Assembly (NCBI RefSeq): GCF_024436375.1
Contig: NZ_JAFMZM010000002.1
Coordinates: 744,001 to 808,000 of the forward strand
Direction of reading: 5' to 3'
Source of the DNA: Nocardioides astragali
Lineage (GTDB): Bacteria > Actinomycetota > Actinomycetes > Propionibacteriales > Nocardioidaceae
Length of the DNA stretch: 64,000 nt
The number at the start of each line of letters is the position of its first letter. The stretch's first letter is position 1. The position numbers were made by a program, and so were the translations under genes. The notes under the pieces were generated by a model. It had not been told where the DNA came from, did not search any database, and saw only the letters and a program-made list of their open reading frames with translations. This document shows, in pieces, positions 20,752 through 29,456 of the stretch.

Positions 20752-21076
20752 GGAACACGTGCCTGCGGATGGCCGCAACGTTGGAGAAGATGCGGATCCC
20801 GAGCACGACGACCACGCCGGTGGTCAGCTGGGCGCCGACACCGAGCTGGTCGCCGAGGTAGACGATCGCCGCGGCGATCACGACGTTGCTGACGAAGGAG
20901 ACGACGAAGACCTTGTCGTCGAAGATGCCGTCGAGGTAGGCGCGCAGGCCACCGAAGACCGCGTCGAGCGCCGCCACCACGGCGATGGGCAGGTAGTTCT
21001 GGAGGCTCAACGGGACGTCAGGGGCGAAGACCAGCCCGGCGATGATGCCGAGCAGCAGGCCCAAGGCGGCAATCAC
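20744..21076 (-). CDS. Small basic protein (sbp/DUF1290 family)
   Basis: The 110-residue hydrophobic protein has three predicted membrane spans (MIAALGLLLGIIAGLVF, an inner span around VVFVSNVVIAAAIVYLG, and LTTGVVVVLGIRIFSN). It matches the conserved small membrane protein between two DUF881 genes (Rv1824 position), first described as sbp near division genes in Bacillus. The GTG start overlaps the upstream DUF881 stop (GTGA). Confidence 0.88.
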   Translation of the reverse strand: MIAALGLLLGIIAGLVFAPDVPLSLQNYLPIAVVAALDAVFGGLRAYLDGIFDDKVFVVSFVSNVVIAAAIVYLGDQLGVGAQLTTGVVVVLGIRIFSNVAAIRRHVFHA

Positions 21077-21945
21077 GGCGCGCTTCCCTCTCCTTCGGTG
21101 ACGCCTTCGGGATCGGCGTTCAGCTCGATCACATCACGCAGCGCCCGTTCCGGCGCGGCCGGCAGGCGGATGTCGTCCACATTCTCAGGGGTGTAGAGGA
21201 ATCCCAAGCCGTTGACGAGGGCGAACCACTCCTGTCCCTGGCTGGTCTGGAGCAGGCGCGCCTGCAGGGTCCTGGGATCACCGATGGCCTGCACGACGTA
21301 GGGGGCGATGACCGGTCGTCCGTTGACGTGGATCGCGCGGTTGGTGTTGCGGATGCCGCCCAGGACGTTGATCCGCTGGTCGTTGATGGCGATGGCCTCC
21401 GCGCCGGCCTCCCAGAGGCCGTCCACCAGGATGGCGAGGTCCTCGTCGCGGATCTCGTTGTCCACCTCGGCGCCTGGCCGGTTGTCGACGGTGATGCGCA
21501 CCCCCGGGCCCTCCACGGCGGCGTAGCCGGTGTTGAGCTCGGCCCGACGCACCCTGGACCGGATGTCGTCGAGCTGGGCCTGCAGCCTGGTGCTGGTGCT
21601 GGCTGCCGCCTGGTTGGACTGGGTGAGCTCGGCCACCCTGCGCTGGATGTCGCCGAGCTGGTCGGACCGGGACTCGATCTGCTCCACCAGCGCCGCCCGG
21701 CTCAGCTCGTTGACCTCTGCCTCGCGGTCGGTCTGCACCGCCACGATCGCGGCCATGACCCCGAGTGCCGCGACGGCGATCACGCTGGCCCAGTGTGGTT
21801 GCGAGGGCTGCGTGGGCGCCTTGCCCGCCACGACACGCTGCTGCGCCACGTGGGCGTAGTCCTCGTCCATCGACCGGGCCGTGATCAGGGTCAGCAGGGG
21901 CGTCGTCACGTGCTCGGGGAGCTCGCGCTCTCGTGTGTCAGCCAT
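21073..21945 (-). CDS. DUF881 family membrane protein (proximal copy)
   Basis: The 290-residue paralogue of the distal DUF881 protein has a longer cytoplasmic N-terminus, one span (ASVIAVAALGVMAAIVAV), a coiled coil, and the DUF881 domain (GPGVRITVDNRPGAE … AEAIAINDQRI … PYVVQAIGDP). It probably assembles with the small basic protein and the other DUF881 protein at the membrane, possibly with the division machinery; this is inferred from gene order. The start overlaps the pgsA end by 8 nt. Confidence 0.88.
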   Translation of the reverse strand: MADTRERELPEHVTTPLLTLITARSMDEDYAHVAQQRVVAGKAPTQPSQPHWASVIAVAALGVMAAIVAVQTDREAEVNELSRAALVEQIESRSDQLGDIQRRVAELTQSNQAAASTSTRLQAQLDDIRSRVRRAELNTGYAAVEGPGVRITVDNRPGAEVDNEIRDEDLAILVDGLWEAGAEAIAINDQRINVLGGIRNTNRAIHVNGRPVIAPYVVQAIGDPRTLQARLLQTSQGQEWFALVNGLGFLYTPENVDDIRLPAAPERALRDVIELNADPEGVTEGEGSAP

Positions 21946-22537
21946 GGTCGGTCGCCGGCGACGTACGCCGTGGTGTGTCGCGCAGGAGCGCCCGCACCTG
22001 CCACGCGTAGAGCACGCCGGCCCACCAGTAGAGGCCGATCCCCCACCAGGCGAAGGCCCAGCCGAAGTTGCGGGCCAGTGTCGCCACGACGCCGGTGCCC
22101 TCGCCGAGCAGCAGCAGCGGGAACGCGTAGAGCAGGTTGAACGTGGCCGCCTTGCCGAGGAAGTGGACCGGAAGGGCGGAGAAGCCCCGGGTGCGCAGGA
22201 ACGGGACCAGCCCCCACAGGAACAGGTCACGCAGCGGCAGGGCGATGGCCACCCACCACGGGATGATGTCGCGCAGGTAGAGGCCGATGACGACCGCGAG
22301 GATGTAGAGCCGGTCGGCCACCGGGTCGAGGATCTCGCCGAGGCGGGAGAACTGGTCGAGGCGCCGGGCCAGCCAGCCGTCGAGGAAGTCGGTGAACCCC
22401 GCGACCATGAGCACGACGAGCGCGATGGCGTCCGCCTCCGGGCCGAGGACGAGCCACAGGAAGACGGGCACACCGGCGAGCCGCACCACACTGATGATGT
22501 TGGGCACGGTCCAGACGCGGGTCGCTTCCTCGGACAC
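21938..22537 (-). CDS. CDP-alcohol phosphatidyltransferase (PgsA-like)
   Basis: The 199-residue integral membrane enzyme carries the CDP-alcohol phosphotransferase signature D-x2-D-G-x2-A-R-x8-G-x3-D-x3-D (DFLDGWLARRLDQFSRLGEILDPVADR, split across two helices). It transfers a phosphatidyl group from CDP-diacylglycerol to an alcohol such as glycerol-3-phosphate. It corresponds to pgsA2 (Rv1822) by position, heading the DUF881/gcvH block. The acceptor alcohol cannot be proven from sequence. Confidence 0.9.
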   Translation of the reverse strand: MSEEATRVWTVPNIISVVRLAGVPVFLWLVLGPEADAIALVVLMVAGFTDFLDGWLARRLDQFSRLGEILDPVADRLYILAVVIGLYLRDIIPWWVAIALPLRDLFLWGLVPFLRTRGFSALPVHFLGKAATFNLLYAFPLLLLGEGTGVVATLARNFGWAFAWWGIGLYWWAGVLYAWQVRALLRDTPRRTSPATDHG

Positions 22538-22557
22538 GATCAGACCCTACCCAGCGC

Positions 22558-23619
22558 TCAGAGGTCCGCGGCGGACACATCGTGGTGCGCCGCGTCGCGG
22601 ATCTCCCCCACGAGCTCCTCGAGCACGTCCTCGAGCGTGACGAGCCCGACGACCGTGCCGTCGCGATCCACGACGCGGGCCATGTGGGCGCCCTTGACCT
22701 GCAGGCTCTCCAGCGCGTCGTGGAGCAGGTCGTCGGGGTGGACCGAGGCGAAAGGACGGATCCACTTGTCCTCGATCACCCGCGACCGGCGGTCGTCGTC
22801 GGACTCGAGGGCGTCCTTGATGTGGAGGTAGCCCAGGAGGGTGCCGTCCTCGGCCGCAACCGGGAACCGGCTGAACCCGGTCGACGCGCACAGCGCCTCG
22901 ACATCGGCCACGGTCGAGCCGGGAGCGACGGTCGCCAGGGTGTCGGGGGTCATCAGGATCGACCCGACGGACTTCTCGGTGAACCCGAGGGCGCCGGCGA
23001 GGCGGTCGTACTCCTCGGCCTCGATGAGGCCCTCGCCGCGCGACTCCTCGACGAGGGCGGCCACCTCCTCGCGCGTGAAGCTCGAGTGGACCTCGTCCCT
23101 GGGCTCGATCCTCAGCAGTCTCAGTACGCCGTTGGCCGCCATGTTCATGGCGGCGATCACCGGCCGGAGCACGGTGACGATCGCCATCATCGGCGGGCTC
23201 AGCACCAGCGCCGCGCGGTCGGGCCCGGCGAGGGCGATGTTCTTGGGCACCATCTCGCCGAGCACCACGTGGAGGTAGACCACGATCGACATCGCGACCA
23301 CGAACGAGACGGGGTGCAACAGGTCGTCGGGGATCCTCGCCTGGTGGAACAGGGGCTCGAGCAGGTGGGCGACCGCCGGCTCCCCGACGGCACCGAGGCC
23401 CAGCGAGCAGATGGTGATGCCCAGCTGGGCACCCGCCATGACGAGCGAGATGTTCTCCATCGCACGCAAGGTGGTGCGGGCGGCACGCGAACCCGCCTGC
23501 GCTCGTGGCTCGATCTGGCTGCGCCGGGCCGAGAGCAGGGCGAACTCGGCTCCCACGAAGAAGGCGTTGAGGGCCAGCAGCACCACCGCCAGGCCCACGC
23601 CGAAGAGGTCACCGCTCAT
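22558..23619 (-). CDS. CNNM/CorC-type membrane protein with CBS pair (second gene)
   Basis: The 353-residue protein has an N-terminal DUF21/CNNM transmembrane domain (LNAFFVGAEFALLSARRSQIE … VLGEMVPKNIALA) and two cytoplasmic CBS domains. It lacks the C-terminal CorC/HlyC domain found in its neighbour. Relatives transport or sense Mg2+ and other divalent cations. The start overlaps the upstream paralogue's stop by 11 nt; an alternative ATG lies three codons earlier. The pair matches Rv1841c/Rv1842c in content. Confidence 0.88.
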   Translation of the reverse strand: MSGDLFGVGLAVVLLALNAFFVGAEFALLSARRSQIEPRAQAGSRAARTTLRAMENISLVMAGAQLGITICSLGLGAVGEPAVAHLLEPLFHQARIPDDLLHPVSFVVAMSIVVYLHVVLGEMVPKNIALAGPDRAALVLSPPMMAIVTVLRPVIAAMNMAANGVLRLLRIEPRDEVHSSFTREEVAALVEESRGEGLIEAEEYDRLAGALGFTEKSVGSILMTPDTLATVAPGSTVADVEALCASTGFSRFPVAAEDGTLLGYLHIKDALESDDDRRSRVIEDKWIRPFASVHPDDLLHDALESLQVKGAHMARVVDRDGTVVGLVTLEDVLEELVGEIRDAAHHDVSAADL

Positions 23620-24982
23620 CGTCGGCATCCTCTTGCTCTTCCTCGTGCTCCGGAGCCACGACGCGCAGGTCCAGACGATCGATGCGCAGGCCGTCCATCC
23701 GCTCCACGGTGAGCGTGACCAGCCGCTCGCGCGGGTCGTGGGGATCGCTCCGGTCGGGCACCGCGACCTCGATGCGGTCCCCGGGCTCGGGGATCTTGCC
23801 GAGCTGGCGCACGACCAGCCCCGCGACGGTGTCGTAGTCCTCGTGGTCCGGGAGCTCGATATCAGTGGCGTCCTCCACCTCGTCCGGGCGGAGCAGGCCG
23901 GAGAGGGTCCAGCTGCCGTCGCGACGCTGCCTGATGCGCGCGCCGAGGCGATCGTGCTCGTCGGAGATGTCGCCGACGATCTCCTCCACCACGTCCTCGA
24001 GCGTGACGATGCCGGCGTGGCCGCCGTACTCGTCGAGCACGATGGCCATCTGGAAGCCGTCCTGGCGCAGCAGCGCGAGCAGGGGGTCGAGGCGCAGGCT
24101 GTCGGGCACGACGACGGGCTTGACCATGACGTGCTTGATCCTGGTGGTCGCCCGCTCGTGCACCGGGACCGCTACGGCGTGCTTGACGTGCACCGTGCCG
24201 ACGACGTTGTCCTCGGCGTCGAGCACCGGGAAGCGTGAGTGCCCGGTCTGGCGGGCCAGGTCGATGACCGACGACACGCGGTCGCCGTCCTCGACGGTGG
24301 TGGTGCGCACGCGCGGAGTCATGATCTCGCTGGTGGTCCGGGTGCCGAACTCGACTGAGCGCTCAACCAGCTCCGCGGTCTCGGGGTCGAGCGTGCCTTG
24401 GTCGGCGGACCTCTGCACCAGCGACGCCAGCTCCTGGGAGCTGCGGGCCGAGCGGAGCTCCTCCTGGGGCTCGATCCCCAGTCGGCGCACGATCAGGTTG
24501 GCCGACCCGTTGAGGGCCCGAATCGGCCCACGCGTGAGCGCCGTGAAGCCGCGCATGAATCCCTGGGTGTTGCGAGCCGTCTGCAGCGGCCGGGCGATGG
24601 CGATGTTCTTCGGCACCATCTCGCCGAAGATCATCGTGACCACCGTGCCGATCGCCAGGCCGAGGCCGAGGGACAGCGGGGTGACCACGCCGTCAGGCAA
24701 CCCAGCGGCTGCCAGCGGGTCGTCGATGAGATCCGCGATCGCAGGCTCGGCGAGGAATCCGATGGCCAGGTTGGTGACGGTGATCCCCACCTGGGCGCCC
24801 GAGAGCTGCGTCGACAACGAGCGCAGCGCGATCTGCACGCCGCGTGCACCGTCGTCGCCCTCGGCCGCCGCTCTCTCGACGCTCGGCCGGTCGACGGTGA
24901 CGAAGGAGAACTCGGCCGCGACGAACAGTCCGCAGGCAGCCACGAGGGCCAACGAGACAAGCAGGAGCAGCAACGGGGTCAC
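23609..24982 (-). CDS. CNNM/CorC-type membrane protein with CBS pair and CorC domain
   Basis: The 457-residue protein has four membrane segments in a DUF21 domain (AACGLFVAAEFSFVTVDRPSVE … IFGEMVPKNIAIA), a CBS pair (SEIMTPRVRTTTV … GGHAGIVTLEDVVEEIVGDI) and a C-terminal CorC domain. It probably handles Mg2+ or a related cation at the membrane. The GTG start at VVTPLLLLL is chosen because earlier codons add a non-conserved polar stretch. It is first in a two-gene unit with the next CNNM gene. Confidence 0.88.
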   Translation of the reverse strand: MTPLLLLLVSLALVAACGLFVAAEFSFVTVDRPSVERAAAEGDDGARGVQIALRSLSTQLSGAQVGITVTNLAIGFLAEPAIADLIDDPLAAAGLPDGVVTPLSLGLGLAIGTVVTMIFGEMVPKNIAIARPLQTARNTQGFMRGFTALTRGPIRALNGSANLIVRRLGIEPQEELRSARSSQELASLVQRSADQGTLDPETAELVERSVEFGTRTTSEIMTPRVRTTTVEDGDRVSSVIDLARQTGHSRFPVLDAEDNVVGTVHVKHAVAVPVHERATTRIKHVMVKPVVVPDSLRLDPLLALLRQDGFQMAIVLDEYGGHAGIVTLEDVVEEIVGDISDEHDRLGARIRQRRDGSWTLSGLLRPDEVEDATDIELPDHEDYDTVAGLVVRQLGKIPEPGDRIEVAVPDRSDPHDPRERLVTLTVERMDGLRIDRLDLRVVAPEHEEEQEDADDER

Positions 24983-25210
24983 GACACGCGCCGGGTGTTC
25001 AGTGCGGTCGTGCGGGGACTTTGACTGTCGTCCATAGTCGGCGCGGGGGTTCCTTGTCTCGGCGTCGGCGAAGCCACAGACTACCGGTCCCAGCCATCTC
25101 GACCACACTCGTCGTGTCGCTTTGGGGAGGGGCACCCGGGCCACCTACTGTGTGCCCACAGCGGGGCGAGTCACGAGGACCCTCCGGTCCCGGGCGGGGG
25201 AATGACCTAG

Positions 25211-26740
25211 ATGCGTGCGTGGGCTCAGTCGATCACGGCTGCGTTGCTGGTCGTGCTCGTCGCCACCCTCGCCACCGTCACCGCCAACGGTGACTCGAGC
25301 CGCACCGAGTCGGTGCGGATGGTGCAGACGACGCAGAACCCCAACGGGGCCACGCAGTCCGCGGCGGCGCCTCGCCCCAACCTGGTGTTCGTCCTCACCG
25401 ACGACATGCGCGACGACGACCTCGCGCACATGCCGATCACGCAGCGGCTCCTCGCCGACCGGGGCATGGAGTTCACGGACGCGATATCCCCCCACCCGCT
25501 GTGCTGCCCTGCCAGGGCCCAGCTCGCCACCGGCCAGTACGCGCAGAACAACGGGGTCCAGCACAACCGCGGGGTCCACGGCGGCTTCCCGGCGCTCGAC
25601 CCCACGCGCGAGGCGAGCTCCTGGTTCCGCGACAGCGGCTACCGCACCGGCTTCGTCGGCAAGTTCCTCAACGGCTACGGCCCCCGCGACGTACGTCCGT
25701 CCGGCTGGTCGCGGTGGGACGCGCTGACCCAGGGCGTCTACGACTACGTCAACTTCTCGATGACCGGTGACGGCCGGCCGCGCCGCTACACCGACAGCTA
25801 CGTCACCTCGGTCATCGAGGACCACACCAACCGGGCCGTGCGCGACTTCGCCGCCGCCGGTGACCCGTTCGTGGTCTACGCCTGGCACCTCGCTCCGCAC
25901 TACCGGATCACCCCCGAGGGCGGTCGCGGCCTGCCGCCCGCCGCCCCGCAGGACCGTGACCTCTTCCGGGACGCGCGGCCGGCGTCCTTCGACGACCCGG
26001 CGTTCGACGAGAGCGACGTCGCCGACCAGCCGGCCTACCTACGTCGCCTCTCCCCCGTCTCGCCCGTCTCCCGCGCCGGGATCCGCGAGGAGAACACCGC
26101 ACGCCTGCAGTCCCTCCAGGCCGTGGACCGGGCGATCGGTTCCCTGGTCGAGACGCTGGAGGCCGAGGGCGTCCTCGACAACACCTACATCGTCTTCTCC
26201 TCCGACAACGGCTACTCCCTCGGCGAGCACCGCTTCGTCGGCAAGGACGTGCTGACCGAGGAAGCTCTGCAGGTGCCCCTGCTGGTGCGCGGTCCGGGCA
26301 TCGCCGCGGCGTCGACCTCTGACCTGCCGGTCACCCTCGTCGACCTGCCTGTCACGTTCGCCGCGCTGACCGGGGTCTCGCCCCGCTGGCAGGTCGACGG
26401 CACGTCTCTGGCACCGACCCTGTTCGGCGACGAGCAGTCCTTCCGCGACACCACCCTCATCCAGACCGGTCGCACGCTCGGCGACGGGTGGTCGCACCGC
26501 GGCGTACGCACCGAGCGCTACCTCTACGGCACCGACGGCACCGACGCCTTCCTCTACGACCTGCTGGTCGACCCCGACGCTATGGACAACCGGATCGACG
26601 ACCCGGCCTACGCGTCGGTGCAGGCCGCCCTCGAGCTGCGGCGCTCCGAGCTGGTGGACTGCGCCGGCTGGACCTGCAACCAGGTGTTCGGGCCGCTGCC
26701 CGAGCCCGCCTCCACTCTCGCCAAGGTCCGCTCCGACTAG
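25211..26740 (+). CDS. Secreted sulfatase
   Basis: The 509-residue enzyme has a signal peptide (MRAWAQSITAALLVVLVATLATVTANG) and the sulfatase fold. The formylglycine motif C-C-P-A-R-A-Q-L-A-T-G follows the Asp pair in LTDDMRDDD (metal ligands), and SSDNGYSLGEH supplies the second metal block. The first Cys should be converted to formylglycine; the usual Ser of CxPSR is Ala, a common variant. It would hydrolyse sulfate esters outside the cell. Its TAG overlaps the tail of a convergent broken gene. Confidence 0.92.
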   Translation: MRAWAQSITAALLVVLVATLATVTANGDSSRTESVRMVQTTQNPNGATQSAAAPRPNLVFVLTDDMRDDDLAHMPITQRLLADRGMEFTDAISPHPLCCPARAQLATGQYAQNNGVQHNRGVHGGFPALDPTREASSWFRDSGYRTGFVGKFLNGYGPRDVRPSGWSRWDALTQGVYDYVNFSMTGDGRPRRYTDSYVTSVIEDHTNRAVRDFAAAGDPFVVYAWHLAPHYRITPEGGRGLPPAAPQDRDLFRDARPASFDDPAFDESDVADQPAYLRRLSPVSPVSRAGIREENTARLQSLQAVDRAIGSLVETLEAEGVLDNTYIVFSSDNGYSLGEHRFVGKDVLTEEALQVPLLVRGPGIAAASTSDLPVTLVDLPVTFAALTGVSPRWQVDGTSLAPTLFGDEQSFRDTTLIQTGRTLGDGWSHRGVRTERYLYGTDGTDAFLYDLLVDPDAMDNRIDDPAYASVQAALELRRSELVDCAGWTCNQVFGPLPEPASTLAKVRSD

Positions 26741-27048
26741 CCCTCGACGCCGGTCGCCTGGTGCGGCGCGCCGACGGGCTTGCTCTCCGGTGAACCGCGC
26801 TGGCGGAGGTAGATGGAGTGGACGGCCATCGCGCCGACCGCCAGGAACTCGCTCTGCCAGTTCTCGGCGACGTCGACCACGAAGTCACTGGACGCGACTC
26901 AGGTGCTCCAGCGGATGGCGTCGAAGTGCTCGGCGGTCTGGGTGGCATTGAACTGGTGCCACCCCACCAAGGACTGGCCGACGAGGCTGATCACGAAGAT
27001 GAGGCCGGAGAAGAGGCTGAGGGAGTTCTCGCGGACGAAGGTCCGCAT
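26737..27048 (-). pseudogene. DUF6766-like membrane protein interrupted by in-frame TGA
   Basis: The frame reads MRTFVRENSLSLFSGLIFVI…GWHQFNATQ…, hits TGA at 26899–26901 (codon 50), and continues in the same frame as DFVVDVAENWQSEFLAVGAM…YLRQRGSPESKPVG to a TAG. Together the halves (104 codons) look like the small actinobacterial DUF6766 membrane protein, with ENW-x-SEFL and YLRQRGSxESK as its typical marks. A nonsense mutation is the simplest explanation. The start overlaps the stop of the preceding 27-residue peptide gene (TGATG). Confidence 0.7.
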
Positions 27049-27131
27049 CACACGTGCCTCACGGCGAGGACGAACATCAGCACCAGGCCGACGAGCATCG
27101 TCATCACGTAGGCGACGAACACGGTGCGCAT
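27048..27131 (-). CDS. Small membrane peptide (27 aa)
   Basis: A 27-residue peptide (MRTVFVAYVMTMLVGLVLMF…) that is almost entirely one hydrophobic helix ending in RHV. It begins just after the stop of a broken lipoprotein gene and overlaps the start of the DUF6766-like gene by TGATG. From memory, tiny MRTVF-type membrane peptides occur beside DUF6766 genes. The overlaps on its downstream side and its hydrophobicity support coding. Confidence 0.6.
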   Translation of the reverse strand: MRTVFVAYVMTMLVGLVLMFVLAVRHV

Positions 27132-27132
27132 G

Positions 27133-27442
27133 TCAGGACACCTGGATGCTGCAGTCGTAGGGATGCCCCGGGACGGGCGTTCACGCTGCCGCGACGACCA
27201 GCCACTCCCCGTCGAACCGCGAAAGGAAGACGGTGTCGCTCTCGAACCGGGCCTGAGCCATCGTGTCGAACACCTCGACCGTTGGCGGCGCACCCCCGCT
27301 CCCAGGTCCTCCTCGAGGACCGCCGCGTCGCACGACTGGCCGCTGGACTGCTCCAGCTCGCTGCGTGCTCCTGCGTGCCTGAGCATCCGGCAAGCAGCGG
27401 ACCATCACGAGCGCGAGTGGCGCTGCCCGACCGGCAGTTCAT
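27133..27442 (-). pseudogene. Broken lipoprotein gene (frameshifts plus in-frame TGA)
   Basis: Pieces of one lipoprotein are spread over three frames: a lipobox-like LLAGCSG, then SELEQSSGQSCDAAVLEEDL, then PPTVEVFDTMAQARFESDTV and FLSRFDGEWLVVAAA. The last piece ends in TGA and then continues in frame as TPVPGHPYDCSIQVS to a real stop. I recall a widespread actinobacterial lipoprotein ending 'GW-x-V-x-AAGC-x-P…PYDC', so the TGA replaces the conserved Cys codon. At least two frameshifts and one nonsense change make it a pseudogene. Confidence 0.65.
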
Positions 27443-27454
27443 GGTGCTTCCAAC

Positions 27455-27507
27455 CATGAGCGGCTCGGGCGCCCGCTTCTTGAACGCCCGAGCCTTGGTC
27501 GCTCATG
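27455..27507. repeat. Inverted repeat (possible terminator)
   Basis: CATGAGC–GGCTCGGGCG…CGCCCGAGCC–x6–GCTCATG forms nested 7-bp and 10-bp arms around a short loop. It lies between the decayed lipoprotein gene and the GAF-ANTAR gene. The whole stretch 27443–27632 holds no other recognisable feature. Confidence 0.5.
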
Positions 27508-27632
27508 TGCTCCGGAGCACGTGAGGACCTGTCTGCGGGTACCCTCCTACCGGAGGGTGATGCACGGGTCACGTGGGGACGTCGGGGTCCCGTGACGACG
27601 GCTACCTGAGATCTGTCACGAGAGGGAGCTTC

Positions 27633-28394
27633 ATGGTGGTCGCCGAGCCCGAACCGGAGTCTGTCGTCCGGGCCGCAGCAGCCGTGCACGCGCAGCCGGA
27701 CCGTTCGGCCACGCTCGCGGAGATCGTGTGCCAGGCGCAGCGTTGCCTGCCGGAGTTCGAGCACGTGAGCGTCTCCCGGATCCGCCGCGACGGCTCTCTC
27801 GAGACACTGGTCGCGGGCACCGATCTGGCGCGGTCGTTCGACGCGGTCCAGTCCAGTGCCCGGCAGGGGCCGTGCATCGAGGCCACCGATGAAGACCTCG
27901 TCGTCGTGCGTGACGCGCGGCACGAGCAGCGCTGGCCGGACTACATCGGTCAGGCCACGAAGCTCGGGCTGCTGTCGCAGATCGGCGTACGACTGCGCAG
28001 TGACGCTCACGGCGTCATCTGCCTCAACCTGCACTCCACCACCCACGCGGACATCGACGCCGGCTCGGTCGGTGTCGCGGAGCACTTCGCCGTCCACGCC
28101 GGCCTGGCCCTCGGCCATGTGCTGAAGGAGGAGCAGCTCAGCACAGCGATCGGCACCCGCACCGTCATCGGAACCGCGGTGGGCATCATGATGGAGCGCT
28201 ACGGCATGACCCAGGCGGCCGCGTTCAGCTTCCTCGTGCGACAGGCCAGCACCGAGAACCGCAAGGTCCGGGTGATCGCCAGCGAGGTCGTGGGTGAGGT
28301 GGAGGACGCAGCGCGTGACGGCCGTGGGCGCCGCATCGAGGCCGTCGACGGCAACCGTCTCGCGCCCCCGGGGACGGGGACACCCCAGCCGTGA
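27633..28394 (+). CDS. GAF and ANTAR domain RNA-binding antiterminator
   Basis: The 253-residue protein has a GAF sensor domain (residues ~20–170, with RQGPCIEATDEDLVVVRDARHEQRWPDY) and a C-terminal ANTAR domain (AIGTRTVIGTAVGIMMERYGMTQAAAFSFLVRQAS). ANTAR domains bind paired hexaloop RNA hairpins and prevent early transcription termination. The ATG follows GAGAGGGAGCTTC. Its TGA overlaps the GTG of the next gene, so signal sensing and the nucleotidyltransferase are co-expressed. The ligand is unknown. Confidence 0.9.
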   Translation: MVVAEPEPESVVRAAAAVHAQPDRSATLAEIVCQAQRCLPEFEHVSVSRIRRDGSLETLVAGTDLARSFDAVQSSARQGPCIEATDEDLVVVRDARHEQRWPDYIGQATKLGLLSQIGVRLRSDAHGVICLNLHSTTHADIDAGSVGVAEHFAVHAGLALGHVLKEEQLSTAIGTRTVIGTAVGIMMERYGMTQAAAFSFLVRQASTENRKVRVIASEVVGEVEDAARDGRGRRIEAVDGNRLAPPGTGTPQP

Positions 28395-28819
28395 CTGCGG
28401 CCCCCGTGCGCCGGGTCTACGTCGACATGGTGGGAGACCTGTTCCACGCCGGCCACGTCTCGCTCCTGCGGGAGGCGCGGCGCCACGGCGACTGGCTGGT
28501 CGTCGGGGTGCTGTCAGACGACACCGCGGCGTCGTACAAGCGCCGGCCGATCATGACCCTGTCCGAGCGGGTCGCCGTGATCGAGTCCTGCAGGTACGTC
28601 GACGAGGTGATCGCCGACGCCCCCTTCCGCGTGACCCAGGACTTCCTGGCCGAGCACGCGATCACCACCGTGGTGCACGGTGACGACCTGTCACCCGAAG
28701 GGGCAGAGTCGATCTACGGCCCCGCCGTGGAAGCCGGCGGCTACGTCGCCGTGCCACGCACCGGCGGCATCTCGACCACGGAGCTGATCCAGCGAGTGCT
28801 CGACAGCCCGCGGTCCTGA
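28391..28819 (+). CDS. Cytidylyltransferase-family nucleotidyltransferase
   Basis: The 142-residue enzyme has the GCT/PCYT fold: VYVDMVGDLFHAGHVSLLREA with the H-x-G-H nucleotide motif, YKRRPIMTLSERV, and the C-terminal R-T-G-G-I-S-T-T-E-L-I signature. Relatives join CTP to phosphocholine, phosphoethanolamine or glycerol-3-phosphate to make CDP-activated head groups; the acceptor here is unknown. GTG start, GTGA overlap with the ANTAR regulator gene. Confidence 0.85.
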   Translation: MTAAPVRRVYVDMVGDLFHAGHVSLLREARRHGDWLVVGVLSDDTAASYKRRPIMTLSERVAVIESCRYVDEVIADAPFRVTQDFLAEHAITTVVHGDDLSPEGAESIYGPAVEAGGYVAVPRTGGISTTELIQRVLDSPRS

Positions 28820-28862
28820 CCGCAGCCCGACAGGCGCGGCCCACGTCCTCCCGGACGACTCA

Positions 28863-29456
28863 TCATGCCGAGATCGCAGCGGTCAGGGTCTGTACGAGCT
28901 CGTGCACGAGGTCTTCGGCGGGGCGCGCGAAGGGAGCCGACTCGTCGGAGAGAAGCGACCCGATGGTCCCGAACATGCACCATCGGACCCGCCACGCGAC
29001 GTCCCCGAACGGCAGATGGGGCAGCTCCGCCTCCAGGTGCGGACGGAACGCGTCAGCCACCGGAGCGAAGTGAGCCGCGACCGTCGCCGTGACGAAGTCA
29101 CTGGGACGCGTGTAGATGGCGCCGATCAGCCGGGCCCGGCCCGGTGACTGCCCTTCCAGCTCATGCGCAGTCTCGATGTCGGGGCGGATCAGTGCCTCCA
29201 CCAGCTGGGACACGTTCGGCCGACCGGCCGACACGGCCTCAGCAAGGAGGGCGCGACGTCGCGCGTTCAGGGGAACCAGGATGCGATCGAGCACCGCCTC
29301 CGCGAGAGCCTGACGACCGCCGAAGTGGTAGTGCACCGCGCCGGTGTCGACCCCCGCTTGACGCATGATCCTGCGGAGCGAGCCGCCGTCGAACCCGGCG
29401 CCTGCGAACTCGGCTTCGGCCGCATCCAGGATCGCGCTGACGCGTGCGCTAGCCAT
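28863..29456 (-). CDS. TetR-family transcriptional repressor
   Basis: The 197-residue protein has an N-terminal TetR helix-turn-helix (RVSAILDAAEAEFAGAGFDGGSLRRIMRQAGVDTGAVHYHFGGRQALAEAVL) and an all-helical ligand domain. It overlaps the upstream SRPBCC gene by 8 nt (ATGGCTAG), so the two form an operon. Tandem palindromes at the operon promoter are its probable operators, giving autorepression. The inducer is unknown. Confidence 0.9.
   Translation of the reverse strand: MASARVSAILDAAEAEFAGAGFDGGSLRRIMRQAGVDTGAVHYHFGGRQALAEAVLDRILVPLNARRRALLAEAVSAGRPNVSQLVEALIRPDIETAHELEGQSPGRARLIGAIYTRPSDFVTATVAAHFAPVADAFRPHLEAELPHLPFGDVAWRVRWCMFGTIGSLLSDESAPFARPAEDLVHELVQTLTAAISA

Noticed and set aside
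26899..26901. TGA as a selenocysteine codon in the DUF6766-like gene
   Set aside because: No SECIS-like hairpin was seen just downstream, the family has no conserved Cys there, and the adjacent gene is also broken.
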